Assembly: GCA_947463775.1 (NCBI GenBank)
Contig: CANHVD010000002.1
Location: forward strand, 1-36,857
Direction: 5' to 3'
Length of the DNA: 36,857 nucleotides
From: Planctomycetaceae bacterium
GTDB taxonomy: Bacteria; Planctomycetota; Planctomycetia; Planctomycetales; Planctomycetaceae
Every line of letters starts with the position of its first letter. Positions within the stretch are counted from its first letter, which is position 1. A program made the position numbers and the translations under genes. This document shows, one piece after another, positions 1 through 8,018 of this stretch. The notes below the pieces were generated by a model. The model did not search any database, was not told the DNA's origin, and saw only the letters and a list, made by a program, of their open reading frames with translations.

Positions 1-522
1 GAACACTCGAAATGCGTCCCATTCGTTTCCAAGGTATCCGCCTTCCGGGGTCACGAAGCCGCTCGGCGCGAGTGCGACGTGTTGAGGAATCTCAATCTTG
101 GCGTCGGGCAATTCATGGGCTGCGATCGCACCGAGTGTGGGATACTTCAGAGTCGGCTCAGGGCGATATCCGGTCTTCACAAAGGCTGAACCTCGCTCAT
201 GATCGCCTTCTTTGGAGGTCAACGATCGAATCAGAGTGCACAGGTGCATTTGCTCGGCAAGTTGTGGCAGCATTTCCGAGATGCGCATGTCCTTAGCGGA
301 CGTACTGATGTCCTTCACTTCACCACCGGTCGGTGTCCCAGGGTGTGGATCCCATGTCTCCAATTGACTCATGCCACCGTTCATCCAAAGTGTGATCAGA
401 GACTTTGGACGCTCTTCACGCCGTCGTGAGGCTGCTCGAGCTGACATACCTGGCAAGGCCAGAGTCAGTCCGCAAACGGAGAGCATTTGCAGGATTCGTC
501 GACGACTGATTTCTGTGTTCAT
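1..522 (-). CDS. DUF1501 domain protein, C-terminus outside the window
   Basis: Reading leftward from an ATG at 522-520, the frame is open to base 1, so 174 codons are visible and the rest lies outside. The N-terminus has a twin-arginine-like stretch (SRRRILQML, residues 6-14), then a hydrophobic segment and a possible cleavage after ARA, suggesting Tat export. It continues with ITLWMNGGMSQLETWDP and a GEVKDISTS stretch, typical of DUF1501 proteins, which are distantly related to sulfatase/alkaline phosphatase folds. It lies 59 bases downstream of the DUF1549/DUF1553 gene on the same strand. That pairing is very common in planctomycetes and suggests one operon. The biochemical function of the family is not established. 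The family call is fairly certain; the role is unknown. Confidence 0.85.
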   Translation of the reverse strand, partial: MNTEISRRRILQMLSVCGLTLALPGMSARAASRRREERPKSLITLWMNGGMSQLETWDPHPGTPTGGEVKDISTSAKDMRISEMLPQLAEQMHLCTLIRSLTSKEGDHERGSAFVKTGYRPEPTLKYPTLGAIAAHELPDAKIEIPQHVALAPSGFVTPEGGYLGNEWDAFRVF

Positions 523-581
523 GATGAATACTCAGAATGCAGGGCTGGTTTGAGAATCTGATTCGTTAGCGAAGGAAGCGG

Positions 582-2279
582 TCAATGATTCCATGAGAAT
601 TCGGGGCTATTGAAGAGCGTCCAGAAAATGTCCTGAACAACTTCCGCTCTTGAACGATCCGGCTTTGGATCCATTTCTGGAGCACCCGGCGATGCTTCGC
701 GTTTCTTCGTGTCCGCCTCGTAGGTCTTGTCGAGCATCGCCACGAAATACTCTTTTTCTTCGTCCGACGGGCGTCTCGCAAGACAAGTCAGGTAGCTGTT
801 CTCAACGACCGCCTCATCGTTCGGTGAAAAATCGAGTATCTGTCCGGCGGCTGTCAGCAATTCTGCTTTGCTGAGTTCCGAAGAGAATCGACCATTCATC
901 CTGAGCAAGGCTTGTGGAATAGTGCCGACCTGCTGCAGGAGTTCGTCGTCACCCATGTCACCGTATTCGTTGAGGAAGTCGTTTTCATTCCCGAACTTTT
1001 GAGCGCGGGCGATCAGATTGGAGTTCTGGTCGATCGTGCGAATGTGAGCCGCCTGAAACAGCGATCCAATGACCTGTTCTGGACGAAGTCGAACGAGCGG
1101 GAAAGTGGACCAGGCATCGACCTGCGTCTGATATTCGGATTCATCAGTGGCACTTGATTCCGAAGAGAGCCGAAAAGCATCTGACAACGCAATCATACGT
1201 ATCAGCACACTAAGCCTGTCTCCACGGGCGCGAAATTCCTGTCCAAGAATGTCCAGGGCATCCTGCTCACCATCAACCGGATGAGGCAGATCGTCGACAG
1301 GGTCATGCAACGGTTTACCGAACATGAATCCCCAGACTCGATTCGCGATCGCCCGTTCGTAACGGCGATTGTCCTTGTGAGTGATCCATTCTGCCAGGCG
1401 ATGTCTCAATCCACCTTCTGCTGGCAGCCATTCTGAGTTGAATGGCACTGCTTCCGGAATAATTCTGGCTTCCGATTCTTCTTTGCCTGGGTCGACAACC
1501 TTGTAAGCCACTTTCTGTTTTTTGTCATCAAGGCGACTATCAGTGACGCCTCCGAAGGTCACGCCGGCCTGACAGAAAAAAGCGGCCAGCGCTTCAAAGT
1601 GATGCTGCTTCCACTGCTGGTCGAATGGATGGTCATGACACTGAGCACAGTCAATTCGCTGACCAAGAAATGTTCGCACCGAACGGCCTGCCAGCTTGTT
1701 GACGTTGATCGTCTCATCATCCTGCCGAGCGATCGTGATAAAATTGGCGGCCGGAGAATCCGTCCAGAGTCCTTCGGCGGCAATCAGTTCTTTGGTCATT
1801 TCGGACCATGAGGCATCCTTCCGCAGTTGATCAGCCAGCCATGCCGTCATGCGGTCGCGGCGGAAAATGATAAACGGCCCGCCTTCGACGCCGACAAGAC
1901 TACGAGCCAGGCGCTCTGCAAAATAGTCGCTGTATCTTGAATCCTTGAGCATATCGACAACCCAACGATCGATTCGATCGGGCTGTTCATCGGCTTCAAA
2001 TCTACGAATATCTTCAAGCGAAGGCACCGTCCCGAATAGAGCCAGCGAAAGGCGTCGAAGGACAGTCAGATCATCTGCAAAAGCCGCGGGGTGAACATTC
2101 TCCGCCTGCCACTGTTTCTGGAATTCCGCATTTAAACGACTGACTGCGTCTACTAACTGCTGCTCGGCTGCGACAGCCGCAGGAGGGGCAGGGCGATGGT
2201 CAATGCGGCCAGCGACCTCGACCACTTTCAGGGCAAGAATTACGACGGAGACGGCAAAGAGGACAACGATTGCTCTCAT
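582..2279 (-). CDS. DUF1549/DUF1553 domain protein with a CxxCH motif
   Basis: This is a 565-residue protein starting at ATG 2279. Residues 1-24 form a hydrophobic membrane anchor or signal segment. The DUF1549 region (about 40-250) contains LFGTVPSLEDI and a CAQCHDHPFD motif at 211-220, whose CxxCH could attach a c-type haem. The DUF1553 region (about 290-540) contains RYERAIANRVWGFMFGKPL and ends with DIFWTLFNSPEF, the usual C-terminal signature. The family is strongly expanded in planctomycetes, normally next to a DUF1501 gene, as here. It probably acts outside the cytoplasmic membrane. Proposed links to degradation of complex polymers are general to the family and not shown by this sequence. 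A 226-base divergent gap separates it from the membrane protein at 2506. Confidence 0.88.
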   Translation of the reverse strand: MRAIVVLFAVSVVILALKVVEVAGRIDHRPAPPAAVAAEQQLVDAVSRLNAEFQKQWQAENVHPAAFADDLTVLRRLSLALFGTVPSLEDIRRFEADEQPDRIDRWVVDMLKDSRYSDYFAERLARSLVGVEGGPFIIFRRDRMTAWLADQLRKDASWSEMTKELIAAEGLWTDSPAANFITIARQDDETINVNKLAGRSVRTFLGQRIDCAQCHDHPFDQQWKQHHFEALAAFFCQAGVTFGGVTDSRLDDKKQKVAYKVVDPGKEESEARIIPEAVPFNSEWLPAEGGLRHRLAEWITHKDNRRYERAIANRVWGFMFGKPLHDPVDDLPHPVDGEQDALDILGQEFRARGDRLSVLIRMIALSDAFRLSSESSATDESEYQTQVDAWSTFPLVRLRPEQVIGSLFQAAHIRTIDQNSNLIARAQKFGNENDFLNEYGDMGDDELLQQVGTIPQALLRMNGRFSSELSKAELLTAAGQILDFSPNDEAVVENSYLTCLARRPSDEEKEYFVAMLDKTYEADTKKREASPGAPEMDPKPDRSRAEVVQDIFWTLFNSPEFSWNH

Positions 2280-2505
2280 ACAATTCTGATCCCCATTACA
2301 CAGATTTGTTCACGCATTGACGGCGTGTTCACAAATTGAATCATCCCCCACAGCCAGCGCTGTGACTGGAGGTCCGATTGCTCATCAAATACAGAGACTT
2401 ATTCGAACCATCTTTCGGAAACCTGGACTCTGTTGTCTAATTCTGATCGGTATTCGCCGAATTGAGCAAGTGCGATCACCTACAAGCAGCACAAGGAATC
2501 CGATT

Positions 2506-3762
2506 ATGAGCGTCCTGCAAGAGGAAGCTCCTCCTCGTTTGCCAATTGGCACACCGTCGTCTCCTGAGGAGCATTCTGAGGTTCAGCCGGAGGCTATGCC
2601 GCCGATCGAACAGAGGATGGGGCCGGGAAAATTCCCCGGGTTATGGAAACCAGTGCGTTCTGCGTTCTGGGCGGTTCACGTCGCTTTCGGCTCGGCATGC
2701 CTAATCCTGATCCTGGCGATTCTGGCAGCTATCCCCGGATTGAATATCCTCACCCTGGGCTACCTTGTCGATCCTCAGCGACGAGTTGCCAACAGTGGTC
2801 GACTGCGCGATGGCTTTCCGTTGATGACGTTGGCACCGCGTCTTGGCGTCATTGTCTTCTTTTCGATTCTGTTCCTGATCCCAATTCGACTTCAGGCAAC
2901 TCGAACCAGTGACGCCGCTGTGATTCTTGGTGAGTCGCACGAACGGGTAATGCAGATGGCCTCCAATCTGCGCATTCTGCAGTACATCGTTGCGACTCAT
3001 CTGATGCTTGCGATTGCTCGTGGGGGCACGGTGGGATGTTTTCTGCGGCCCATCAAGAATGCGATGTGGATCTGTCGAAAAGTCTTCAGCTCGAAAGGTC
3101 GTGAAGAGATGTCTGCCGGGCTGGAGCAGGTCCTTGAACTTGTTCGCCCCGTTCATCATTTTCTGATTGGCCTGAAAGCGTTCTTCGGAGCGGTGCTTTG
3201 GCTGATTGTTCCAGCCGGGTTGATGGTCGCCTATTCCGCACCGAATCGCACATCGCCTCTTTTCGGGCTGCTGTCGTTTCTTGGTGTGCTGATCATGATT
3301 CCTGTAACAGCCTGGCTTCCACTGCTACAGGTTCACCAGGCTGTGACTGGGAAGTTTCGTTCGATCTTCAAGATCAGCGTCGCTCGTCGAGTTATCCGTA
3401 ACGCTCCGTTGAGCTGGATGTTGACGACAGTGCTGATGTATGCCATGACGTTTCCGTTGTATCTCGCGAAGATTCGATTGCTTCCGGCCGACGCGATGTT
3501 GTTGCTGACACCGTTCTTTATCATCCTGACGTACCCCGCAAGAATTCTGGTTGCATGGGCCTATCATCGCGGGATGGCTCAGGATCGACTTGCCTGGTTT
3601 CCGCTTCGCTGGGGTATTCGGCTGTTGATGCTGCCCGTTTTGTTTGCTCATGCGGGATTCCTGTTTGTCACGCCGACAATCAGTGAGCTTGGCAAGAACG
3701 CGCCTCTGGAGAATCAGGCCTTTCTTGGTCCAGTGCCTTATGCTCAATGGCAACGCAAATGA
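2506..3762 (+). CDS. Polytopic membrane protein of unknown function
   Basis: The open frame extends upstream to a TTG at 2317, but ATG 2506 is preferred because AAGGA at 2493-2497 precedes it at normal spacing. The product is 418 residues. A Pro/Glu-rich cytoplasmic-looking N-terminus (about 1-45) is followed by roughly eight or nine hydrophobic segments spread to the C-terminus, including AFGSACLILILAILAAIPGL, VIVFFSILFLIPI and MLLLTPFFIILTY. A short GYLVDPQRRVANSGRLRDGF stretch after the first pair of helices recalls the cytoplasmic loops of DUF4013-type proteins, but I do not assign a family. There is no obvious catalytic or transport motif. A small hairpin (2349-2364, 6-bp stem) lies in the upstream region without a U-run. 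It is a likely integral inner-membrane protein of unknown role. Confidence 0.75.
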   Translation: MSVLQEEAPPRLPIGTPSSPEEHSEVQPEAMPPIEQRMGPGKFPGLWKPVRSAFWAVHVAFGSACLILILAILAAIPGLNILTLGYLVDPQRRVANSGRLRDGFPLMTLAPRLGVIVFFSILFLIPIRLQATRTSDAAVILGESHERVMQMASNLRILQYIVATHLMLAIARGGTVGCFLRPIKNAMWICRKVFSSKGREEMSAGLEQVLELVRPVHHFLIGLKAFFGAVLWLIVPAGLMVAYSAPNRTSPLFGLLSFLGVLIMIPVTAWLPLLQVHQAVTGKFRSIFKISVARRVIRNAPLSWMLTTVLMYAMTFPLYLAKIRLLPADAMLLLTPFFIILTYPARILVAWAYHRGMAQDRLAWFPLRWGIRLLMLPVLFAHAGFLFVTPTISELGKNAPLENQAFLGPVPYAQWQRK

Positions 3763-4045
3763 TGGCGAACAGGGGGCTAATTGGGTTCTTTGGGGCTTGA
3801 GTAAATCCTTGCGGTGGCAGAGTAGCAAATTGTCGGCAATTGCTCATGATCTGGTGCGTGTCAGTGTCGTCGCCGATCATTTCTGAGCTACCGAGTACCG
3901 TTCCATGCCCCGTCGATCGCGTTCCGAGTTGCAGGCGTCTGTTTGTCTCGTGGGGCAGAGCAGCATCGAATCGAGTCGCTACGCCCGACACTACGTTTCG
4001 AATGTCGAAAGATGCGTGAGTGTCTGGCAAACTCATGTCCGTCCA

Positions 4046-5686
4046 ATGTTCGAGCCCGCGTGTCGCGCCCTGTGGATAGTGTTGATCACGGCGATGGTTT
4101 CGCTGGGTTCCGCTTCTTATGGGCAAACTGATCGAAACCTGGATCCGAACGGAATCTCTGGCACATTGATTCTCGTTGGTGGTGGCGAAGTTCCCGATGG
4201 TGTCACTGAGCTTCTCAGGAAGAAATCAGAGGGCACATCCATTGTGATTCTGGCCGATGCGTCGTCTGAACCACTCGAGGCTGCTGAATTGGCTCGACAG
4301 TGGCTGAGCGAACATGGTCTTTCAAATGTCATTTCCGTTGATCCGGGACTCCCTGCGCCGGAGAAGTTTGCGGAGACAATTAAGGCGATTGAGAAGGCCG
4401 GCGTTGTCTGGATCTGTGGCGGGCAACAATCGCGGCTTGCAGAAGTGTATGCTGGCTCAGGAGTGGAGAATGCTCTTCGAGCGATGCTGCAACGCGGTGG
4501 CACAATCGCTGGCACATCTGCCGGAGCTGCCATCATGTCGAAAGTGATGATCGCCTCCGGAAAAGATCAGCCTGAAATCTCAGTGGGTTGGGATCTTCTG
4601 CCGGACGGCATTGTTGATCAGCATTTTAGCGAACGGAATCGACTGAATCGTTCTCGGATTGCCGTCGATCAGAATCCGGGTTTTTTTGGACTCGGGATTG
4701 ATGAATCGACGGCAGTGATTGTCTCAGGCAGAAGTCTTCAGGTGACAGGGAAGGGCAAGGCAACGGTCCTTCTGGCGAAGTGCAATTGTCGCGATGCCGA
4801 GTCTTATGAGATTGCTGCTGGCGGAGTTGCCGATCTTACGCAGTTGAGACGCTCAGCTCTGCAAAGGAAATCGGGAGTCAATCCCGGTGAGCCAGCCCCG
4901 GGGCCTCCAGAATTGAAATCGGGATCACTGGTCATTGTCGGCGGAGGCTCAATGCCGAAGGACGTGGTTGATCGATTCATTGAACTCGCAGGAGGACGCG
5001 ACGCCAGAATCATCGTACTGCCAACAGCGGTTCCTCGAGCTGAAACCACGGACGAAGTGCCCGGCTTCCTGAAACGAGCTGAAGTCGCGAACATCACCGT
5101 GCTGACTCAGCGATATGGGGAAGTTGAAACTGACGCATTTCAGTCTGCCCTGAAATCGGCGACTGGCGTTTGGTTCGGGGGCGGTCGTCAGTGGAATTTT
5201 GTTGACGCCTATGAAGGCACCACGGCAGTTGAATTGTTTCACGATGTGCTTCGTCGCGGTGGCGTTATTGGAGGAAGTTCCGCCGGAGCGACGATTCAGG
5301 GTGAGTTTCTTGTTCGAGGCCATCCCCTGGGGAATACCGTCATGATGGCGGAGGGCTACGAACGAGGATTTGCGTTCTTTCCCGGCGTTGCGATTGATCA
5401 GCATTTTGCTCAACGAGGTCGTCAGCCTGATTTGTTGCCAGTAATCAAACGTCATCCCAAACTGCTTGGGATCGGAATTGATGAGGGCACTGCTGTCGTC
5501 GTGACTGGCTCTAAAGCTGAGGTCATTGGTCAGCATTCGGCGCACTTCGTGTCCGCTCAACACCTAAAGTCGATGCCTACGGAGGCGTCCTTGCCGTTGG
5601 ACGTGAGTTCTGCTGCCGCTCTTTACACAACCGTGAATACTGGCGATTCAATTGAGCTACGGACGCTCATTGAAGATCAGCCATAA
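4046..5686 (+). CDS. Secreted protein with two tandem cyanophycinase (peptidase S51) domains
   Basis: The frame is open from ATG 3905. ATG 4046 is preferred because it starts a clean signal peptide (ALWIVLITAMVSLGSASYG, cut near residue 27), giving 546 residues. Two similar S51 domains follow. Domain 1 (about 35-275) has LILVGGGE, the nucleophile elbow GTSAGA with Ser158, DQHFSERNR and GLGIDESTAV. Domain 2 (about 290-520) has LVIVGGGS, GSSAGA with Ser412, DQHFAQRGR and GIGIDEGTAV. Cyanophycinases use Ser, His and Glu of exactly these motifs to cut beta-linked Asp-Arg units of cyanophycin, so both halves look competent. No cyanophycin synthetase is nearby, and the signal peptide points to extracellular or periplasmic substrates. 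Another beta-aspartyl peptide substrate is possible. Confidence 0.88.
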   Translation: MFEPACRALWIVLITAMVSLGSASYGQTDRNLDPNGISGTLILVGGGEVPDGVTELLRKKSEGTSIVILADASSEPLEAAELARQWLSEHGLSNVISVDPGLPAPEKFAETIKAIEKAGVVWICGGQQSRLAEVYAGSGVENALRAMLQRGGTIAGTSAGAAIMSKVMIASGKDQPEISVGWDLLPDGIVDQHFSERNRLNRSRIAVDQNPGFFGLGIDESTAVIVSGRSLQVTGKGKATVLLAKCNCRDAESYEIAAGGVADLTQLRRSALQRKSGVNPGEPAPGPPELKSGSLVIVGGGSMPKDVVDRFIELAGGRDARIIVLPTAVPRAETTDEVPGFLKRAEVANITVLTQRYGEVETDAFQSALKSATGVWFGGGRQWNFVDAYEGTTAVELFHDVLRRGGVIGGSSAGATIQGEFLVRGHPLGNTVMMAEGYERGFAFFPGVAIDQHFAQRGRQPDLLPVIKRHPKLLGIGIDEGTAVVVTGSKAEVIGQHSAHFVSAQHLKSMPTEASLPLDVSSAAALYTTVNTGDSIELRTLIEDQP

Positions 5687-5715
5687 GTTCAGCGGAGTAC
5701 TTCAGGTGTGCGGCC

Positions 5716-6117
5716 TCAGGACGATTCCCAATCTTCGATAGCCAAACCTGAAACCCTCGCAAACTCCGACGTGTTAGCGGTCACCAATATTAGGTCGTTT
5801 GCACGTGCGATTGCGGCAATCTGAAGATCATAAGGACCAATCGTACGGCCTTGTGTGGCGAGATCTGCCCGAATGTCGGCGAAATGTAGAGCTGCATTCA
5901 GTTCAAAGTCGTAAGATTTGAAATGATGAACAAAAGGCAGCAGTACCGCTAATGTTTGTTCTTTTCGTTTCGACTTTGCAGCTCCAAAAAACAACTCTGC
6001 CACTACGACCGAACACAGACACTTTTTGCCCGCAGGCACTGACAGCATTTTCTTCCTCAACGGTTCACTTCGGCCTTCGAGAAAGCGAATGCAAACGTTT
6101 GTGTCGAGAAGAAACAT
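5716..6117 (-). CDS. vapC: VapC-type PIN-domain ribonuclease toxin
   Basis: This is a 133-residue single-domain PIN protein. The conserved acidic residues that bind Mg2+/Mn2+ in PIN nucleases are visible: Asp5 in FLLDTN, Glu41 in VVVAELFFGA, Asp97 in GPYDLQIAAIA, and the TANTSEF stretch at 113-119. These features and the length fit VapC toxins, which cleave tRNA or rRNA. The ATG (6117-6115) overlaps the stop of the upstream small gene by one base (TAATG), the translational coupling typical of toxin-antitoxin operons. It is convergent with the cyanophycinase gene, with 29 bases between them. The RNA target cannot be read from the sequence. Confidence 0.9.
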   Translation of the reverse strand: MFLLDTNVCIRFLEGRSEPLRKKMLSVPAGKKCLCSVVVAELFFGAAKSKRKEQTLAVLLPFVHHFKSYDFELNAALHFADIRADLATQGRTIGPYDLQIAAIARANDLILVTANTSEFARVSGLAIEDWESS

Positions 6118-6359
6118 TACGGAAGTTCCAGACGATTCTCGAAATCTCCCTGCGGTGCTCGCTCAGGGAAGTCCGGTAACGCGCCGAAGAAAAGGTCAGC
6201 GGCAAAGTCTGGAGTATCCGCCTTGCCCTGTGCTGAAGGGGTGACCGACTCAGCAGCATCGATCGCCAGGAAAATGACCTCGGTACGTCGATTACGAAGC
6301 TCTTCAGGCACCTGAATCACGTCGGCGAGCTGTTCGTGAATTTGTCGAATGGCGATCAC
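6117..6359 (-). CDS. vapB: VapB-like antitoxin (GTG start)
   Basis: This is an 80-residue protein directly upstream of, and overlapping by one base, the PIN toxin gene. No ATG is available. The start is GTG at 6359-6357, supported by an AGGGGA ribosome-binding site 7 bases upstream (6367-6372). The N-terminal half (VIQVPEELRNRRTEVIFLAID, quoted in part) resembles the short beta-strand plus helix DNA-binding and dimerisation segment of AbrB/VapB-like antitoxins. The C-terminal half (TPDFAADLFFGALPDFP, hydrophobic-acidic) is what would wrap the toxin. The pair is probably autoregulated; an inverted repeat lies upstream. Its assignment rests mainly on gene order and size. Confidence 0.75.
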   Translation of the reverse strand: MIAIRQIHEQLADVIQVPEELRNRRTEVIFLAIDAAESVTPSAQGKADTPDFAADLFFGALPDFPERAPQGDFENRLELP

Positions 6360-6432
6360 TTTGCGGTCCCCTGCACACTGCTGTTCTGCTCGAATTCCAA
6401 TGGCTGAAATCTTTCGGCATCGAACACCTTCC

Positions 6433-6480
6433 CTGTATTCTACAAACTCACAGTTGCCAATAGAAGCAGCAACAATACAG
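6433..6480. repeat. Inverted repeat upstream of vapBC, possible operator
   Basis: CTGTATT (6433-6439) and its exact reverse complement AATACAG (6474-6480) flank 34 bases, about 75 bases before the vapB GTG. On the minus strand, a -35-like TTGGCA and a -10-like TAGAAT lie between or at the arms, although their mutual spacing is not canonical. Toxin-antitoxin complexes commonly repress by binding inverted repeats at their promoter. A 7-bp repeat can also arise by chance. Confidence 0.3.
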
Positions 6481-6589
6481 TGGCAGAGGTGCGGAAGGGA
6501 ACTTCACTTCTCACACCCTGCGACCTTTCGCATTTTGACATAAGGCAGCGCGGTAAGTGAGTTTCCGACGAAATTGTGGACAAAGTTGT

Positions 6590-7192
6590 CTATTCAATCG
6601 CCCGCAGTCCAATGTTGAATTTCAGCGCCAATAGGCGTAGCAGAACAACAAGGGTCACGCTGATTGCAAAGTCTGCCGACGTGGGCAGAGGCAGGAGTTT
6701 ACAGCCAATCAGGACCCAGCCTCCAAGAAAAGCGCACGTCGCGCAGAGAGGTGTCATGGGGCGGAAGAGACTGGGCACTTCGTTGCATGCGATGTCGCCG
6801 ATCACACCGCCGAATGTCCCCGTCATGACTCCGAAGAGCACTGCCACAAAAGGAGCGACGTCCTGCTCCAGGGCGATCTCCGTTCCAAGGATACTGAAGA
6901 GACCCAGACCGAGTGCGTCCGGGAAATACAAAAACGTCTCGACCCAATCAGGGACACGTGGAACCATCGACACCGCAGCGGCTACAACAAACACGATCAC
7001 CGGGTACCACGAGTACTGAATCCAGAACAGCGGGTGACGATCCAGCAGCACATCGCGCAACGTGCCCCCACCGAACGCTGTCATGAACGCGACAGAGAAG
7101 ACTCCGACAAAGTCCATGCCTTTGCGGCGTGCCAGCAGCACTCCAAAAATCGCGCCGCTGATTACAGCGGCGACTTCGATTACCAGCATCAT
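6590..7192 (-). CDS. TRIC/UPF0126 family channel-like membrane protein
   Basis: This 200-residue, strongly hydrophobic protein has about seven transmembrane segments arranged as two repeats. The duplicated signature is visible as AFGGGTLRDVLLDRHPLFW (39-57) and GTFGGVIGDIACNEVP (125-140), with basic Arg46 and acidic Asp47 after the glycines in the first copy. Bacterial members (PF03458) are trimeric intracellular cation channel homologues, and the E. coli relatives have been linked to glycine transport. Substrate cannot be predicted here. The start codon overlaps the stop of the upstream gene (ATGA at 7192-7189), so the two are probably co-translated. A second ATG directly follows the first. 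Confidence 0.88.
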   Translation of the reverse strand: MMLVIEVAAVISGAIFGVLLARRKGMDFVGVFSVAFMTAFGGGTLRDVLLDRHPLFWIQYSWYPVIVFVVAAAVSMVPRVPDWVETFLYFPDALGLGLFSILGTEIALEQDVAPFVAVLFGVMTGTFGGVIGDIACNEVPSLFRPMTPLCATCAFLGGWVLIGCKLLPLPTSADFAISVTLVVLLRLLALKFNIGLRAIE

Positions 7193-7770
7193 GGTGCAGG
7201 CTTCTCCGACGAGGAATGTTCCGGAGGAACTGTTGTCGGCGGGCCACCCTCAGGAGCAGGACGATTGGCGATGATCGGGTTGCCGGTCAGATCCACTTCA
7301 ACCCATTCGACGGGGTTTCTGAAGTCCAGACGGAACGAGCGTTCACGGATCTCCTGTTCCTGGATCAACTGATAAACGTAAAGTTCGATGACATCCAGTT
7401 CCCAATCCAACTTCTGCATTTCGACCTTTTCTCTGACAAGATCATGAATTCGAGTTTGCAGGTTCGCTATCAAGGCGACGGACTTGGGATCGCCGGATGT
7501 GGGATCAAACTTCAGCTTCATTCCAATCTGCAGCATTCCAGGAGTGTCTTTGTGCAGCTTGCGTTTGCCGCCATTGACCCGTGGAGCGGAGCCTGGGAAC
7601 TCGGCAACGATCGCCTCCTGTAACGGCATGAACGGCATCAGATGCAGCGTCCAGTAGCCGTAGAGAAATGCAGTGGCACAAATCCCCATCAAAAACATTG
7701 AGGCCACGACCTTGCGTCCGGTCAAAAATGGGCGTCTGGTGGGCACTTCAGGATTTGACATGGAATACAT
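7189..7770 (-). CDS. Hypothetical single-pass membrane-anchored protein
   Basis: This is a 193-residue protein from ATG 7770. A second ATG at 7761 would remove three residues, and neither has a strong ribosome-binding site. One transmembrane helix lies near residues 23-43 (VVASMFLMGICATAFLYGYW), so most of the protein would sit outside the membrane. The central part (about 95-150) is predicted-helical looking, with many charged residues (LVREKVEMQKLDWELDVIE), and the C-terminus is Pro-rich. I recognise no family. It precedes and overlaps the TRIC-like gene by four bases, so it could be a partner of that channel. Confidence 0.7.
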   Translation of the reverse strand: MYSMSNPEVPTRRPFLTGRKVVASMFLMGICATAFLYGYWTLHLMPFMPLQEAIVAEFPGSAPRVNGGKRKLHKDTPGMLQIGMKLKFDPTSGDPKSVALIANLQTRIHDLVREKVEMQKLDWELDVIELYVYQLIQEQEIRERSFRLDFRNPVEWVEVDLTGNPIIANRPAPEGGPPTTVPPEHSSSEKPAP

Positions 7771-7903
7771 CTCGGCGAATTAACAGGGATTGATACATCG
7801 CAATCTTAGACCGCAGATCGTCCAAGTCAGCCCAATATGGGCAGTCTGGACAGCCAGATTCCCGCGAACGATGCGAAGCCGCGTAAACTCTGACACTTTC
7901 TCG

Positions 7904-7933
7904 TTGACGTTTGGGCTGCCGATCTTTTACAGT
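7904..7933 (+). promoter_or_regulatory. Sigma70-like promoter of the cimA leader
   Basis: TTGACG (7904-7909) matches the -35 consensus in 5 of 6 positions, and TACAGT (7928-7933) matches the -10 consensus in 4 of 6, with 18 bases between. Transcription would begin near 7940, immediately before the leader-peptide ATG at 7941. The leader mRNA would then be leaderless or nearly so. That fits the lack of a Shine-Dalgarno sequence in front of that ATG. Confidence 0.6.
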
Positions 7934-7940
7934 TCCGCTC

Positions 7941-8018
7941 ATGAGCTTCAGCATTATCAGCATTCAGATTATCGGACTCGGCGGCATTATTACCGCTCGA
8001 CCGCCGCTTTATGCCTGA
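7941..8018 (+). CDS. Isoleucine-rich leader peptide of the cimA attenuator
   Basis: A 25-codon open frame from ATG 7941 to TGA 8016-8018 contains seven isoleucine codons (at 7953, 7956, 7962, 7968, 7971, 7986 and 7989), two leucines and no valine. The core reads SIISIQIIGLGGIIT. Isoleucine is the end product of the citramalate route encoded just downstream. The coding sequence is followed by a terminator/antiterminator pair, and its stop codon lies inside the antiterminator arm. This is the architecture of leader peptides such as those of ilv, leu and thr operons. It is too short and too biased to be an ordinary gene, and it is not in the cimA frame. It probably serves only as a sensor of charged tRNA-Ile. 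Confidence 0.85.
   Translation: MSFSIISIQIIGLGGIITARPPLYA

Noticed and set aside
2317..2505. Upstream extension of the membrane-protein frame to a TTG codon
   Set aside because: ATG 2506 has a good ribosome-binding site. The extra 63 residues read as translated non-coding sequence and include an out-of-place hydrophobic stretch.
3680..4126. 148-codon antisense frame spanning the gap before the cyanophycinase gene
   Set aside because: It overlaps two real genes on the other strand and lacks protein-like features.
4949..5563. 204-codon antisense frame inside the cyanophycinase gene
   Set aside because: It is a shadow of a well-supported gene. The translation has no family motifs.
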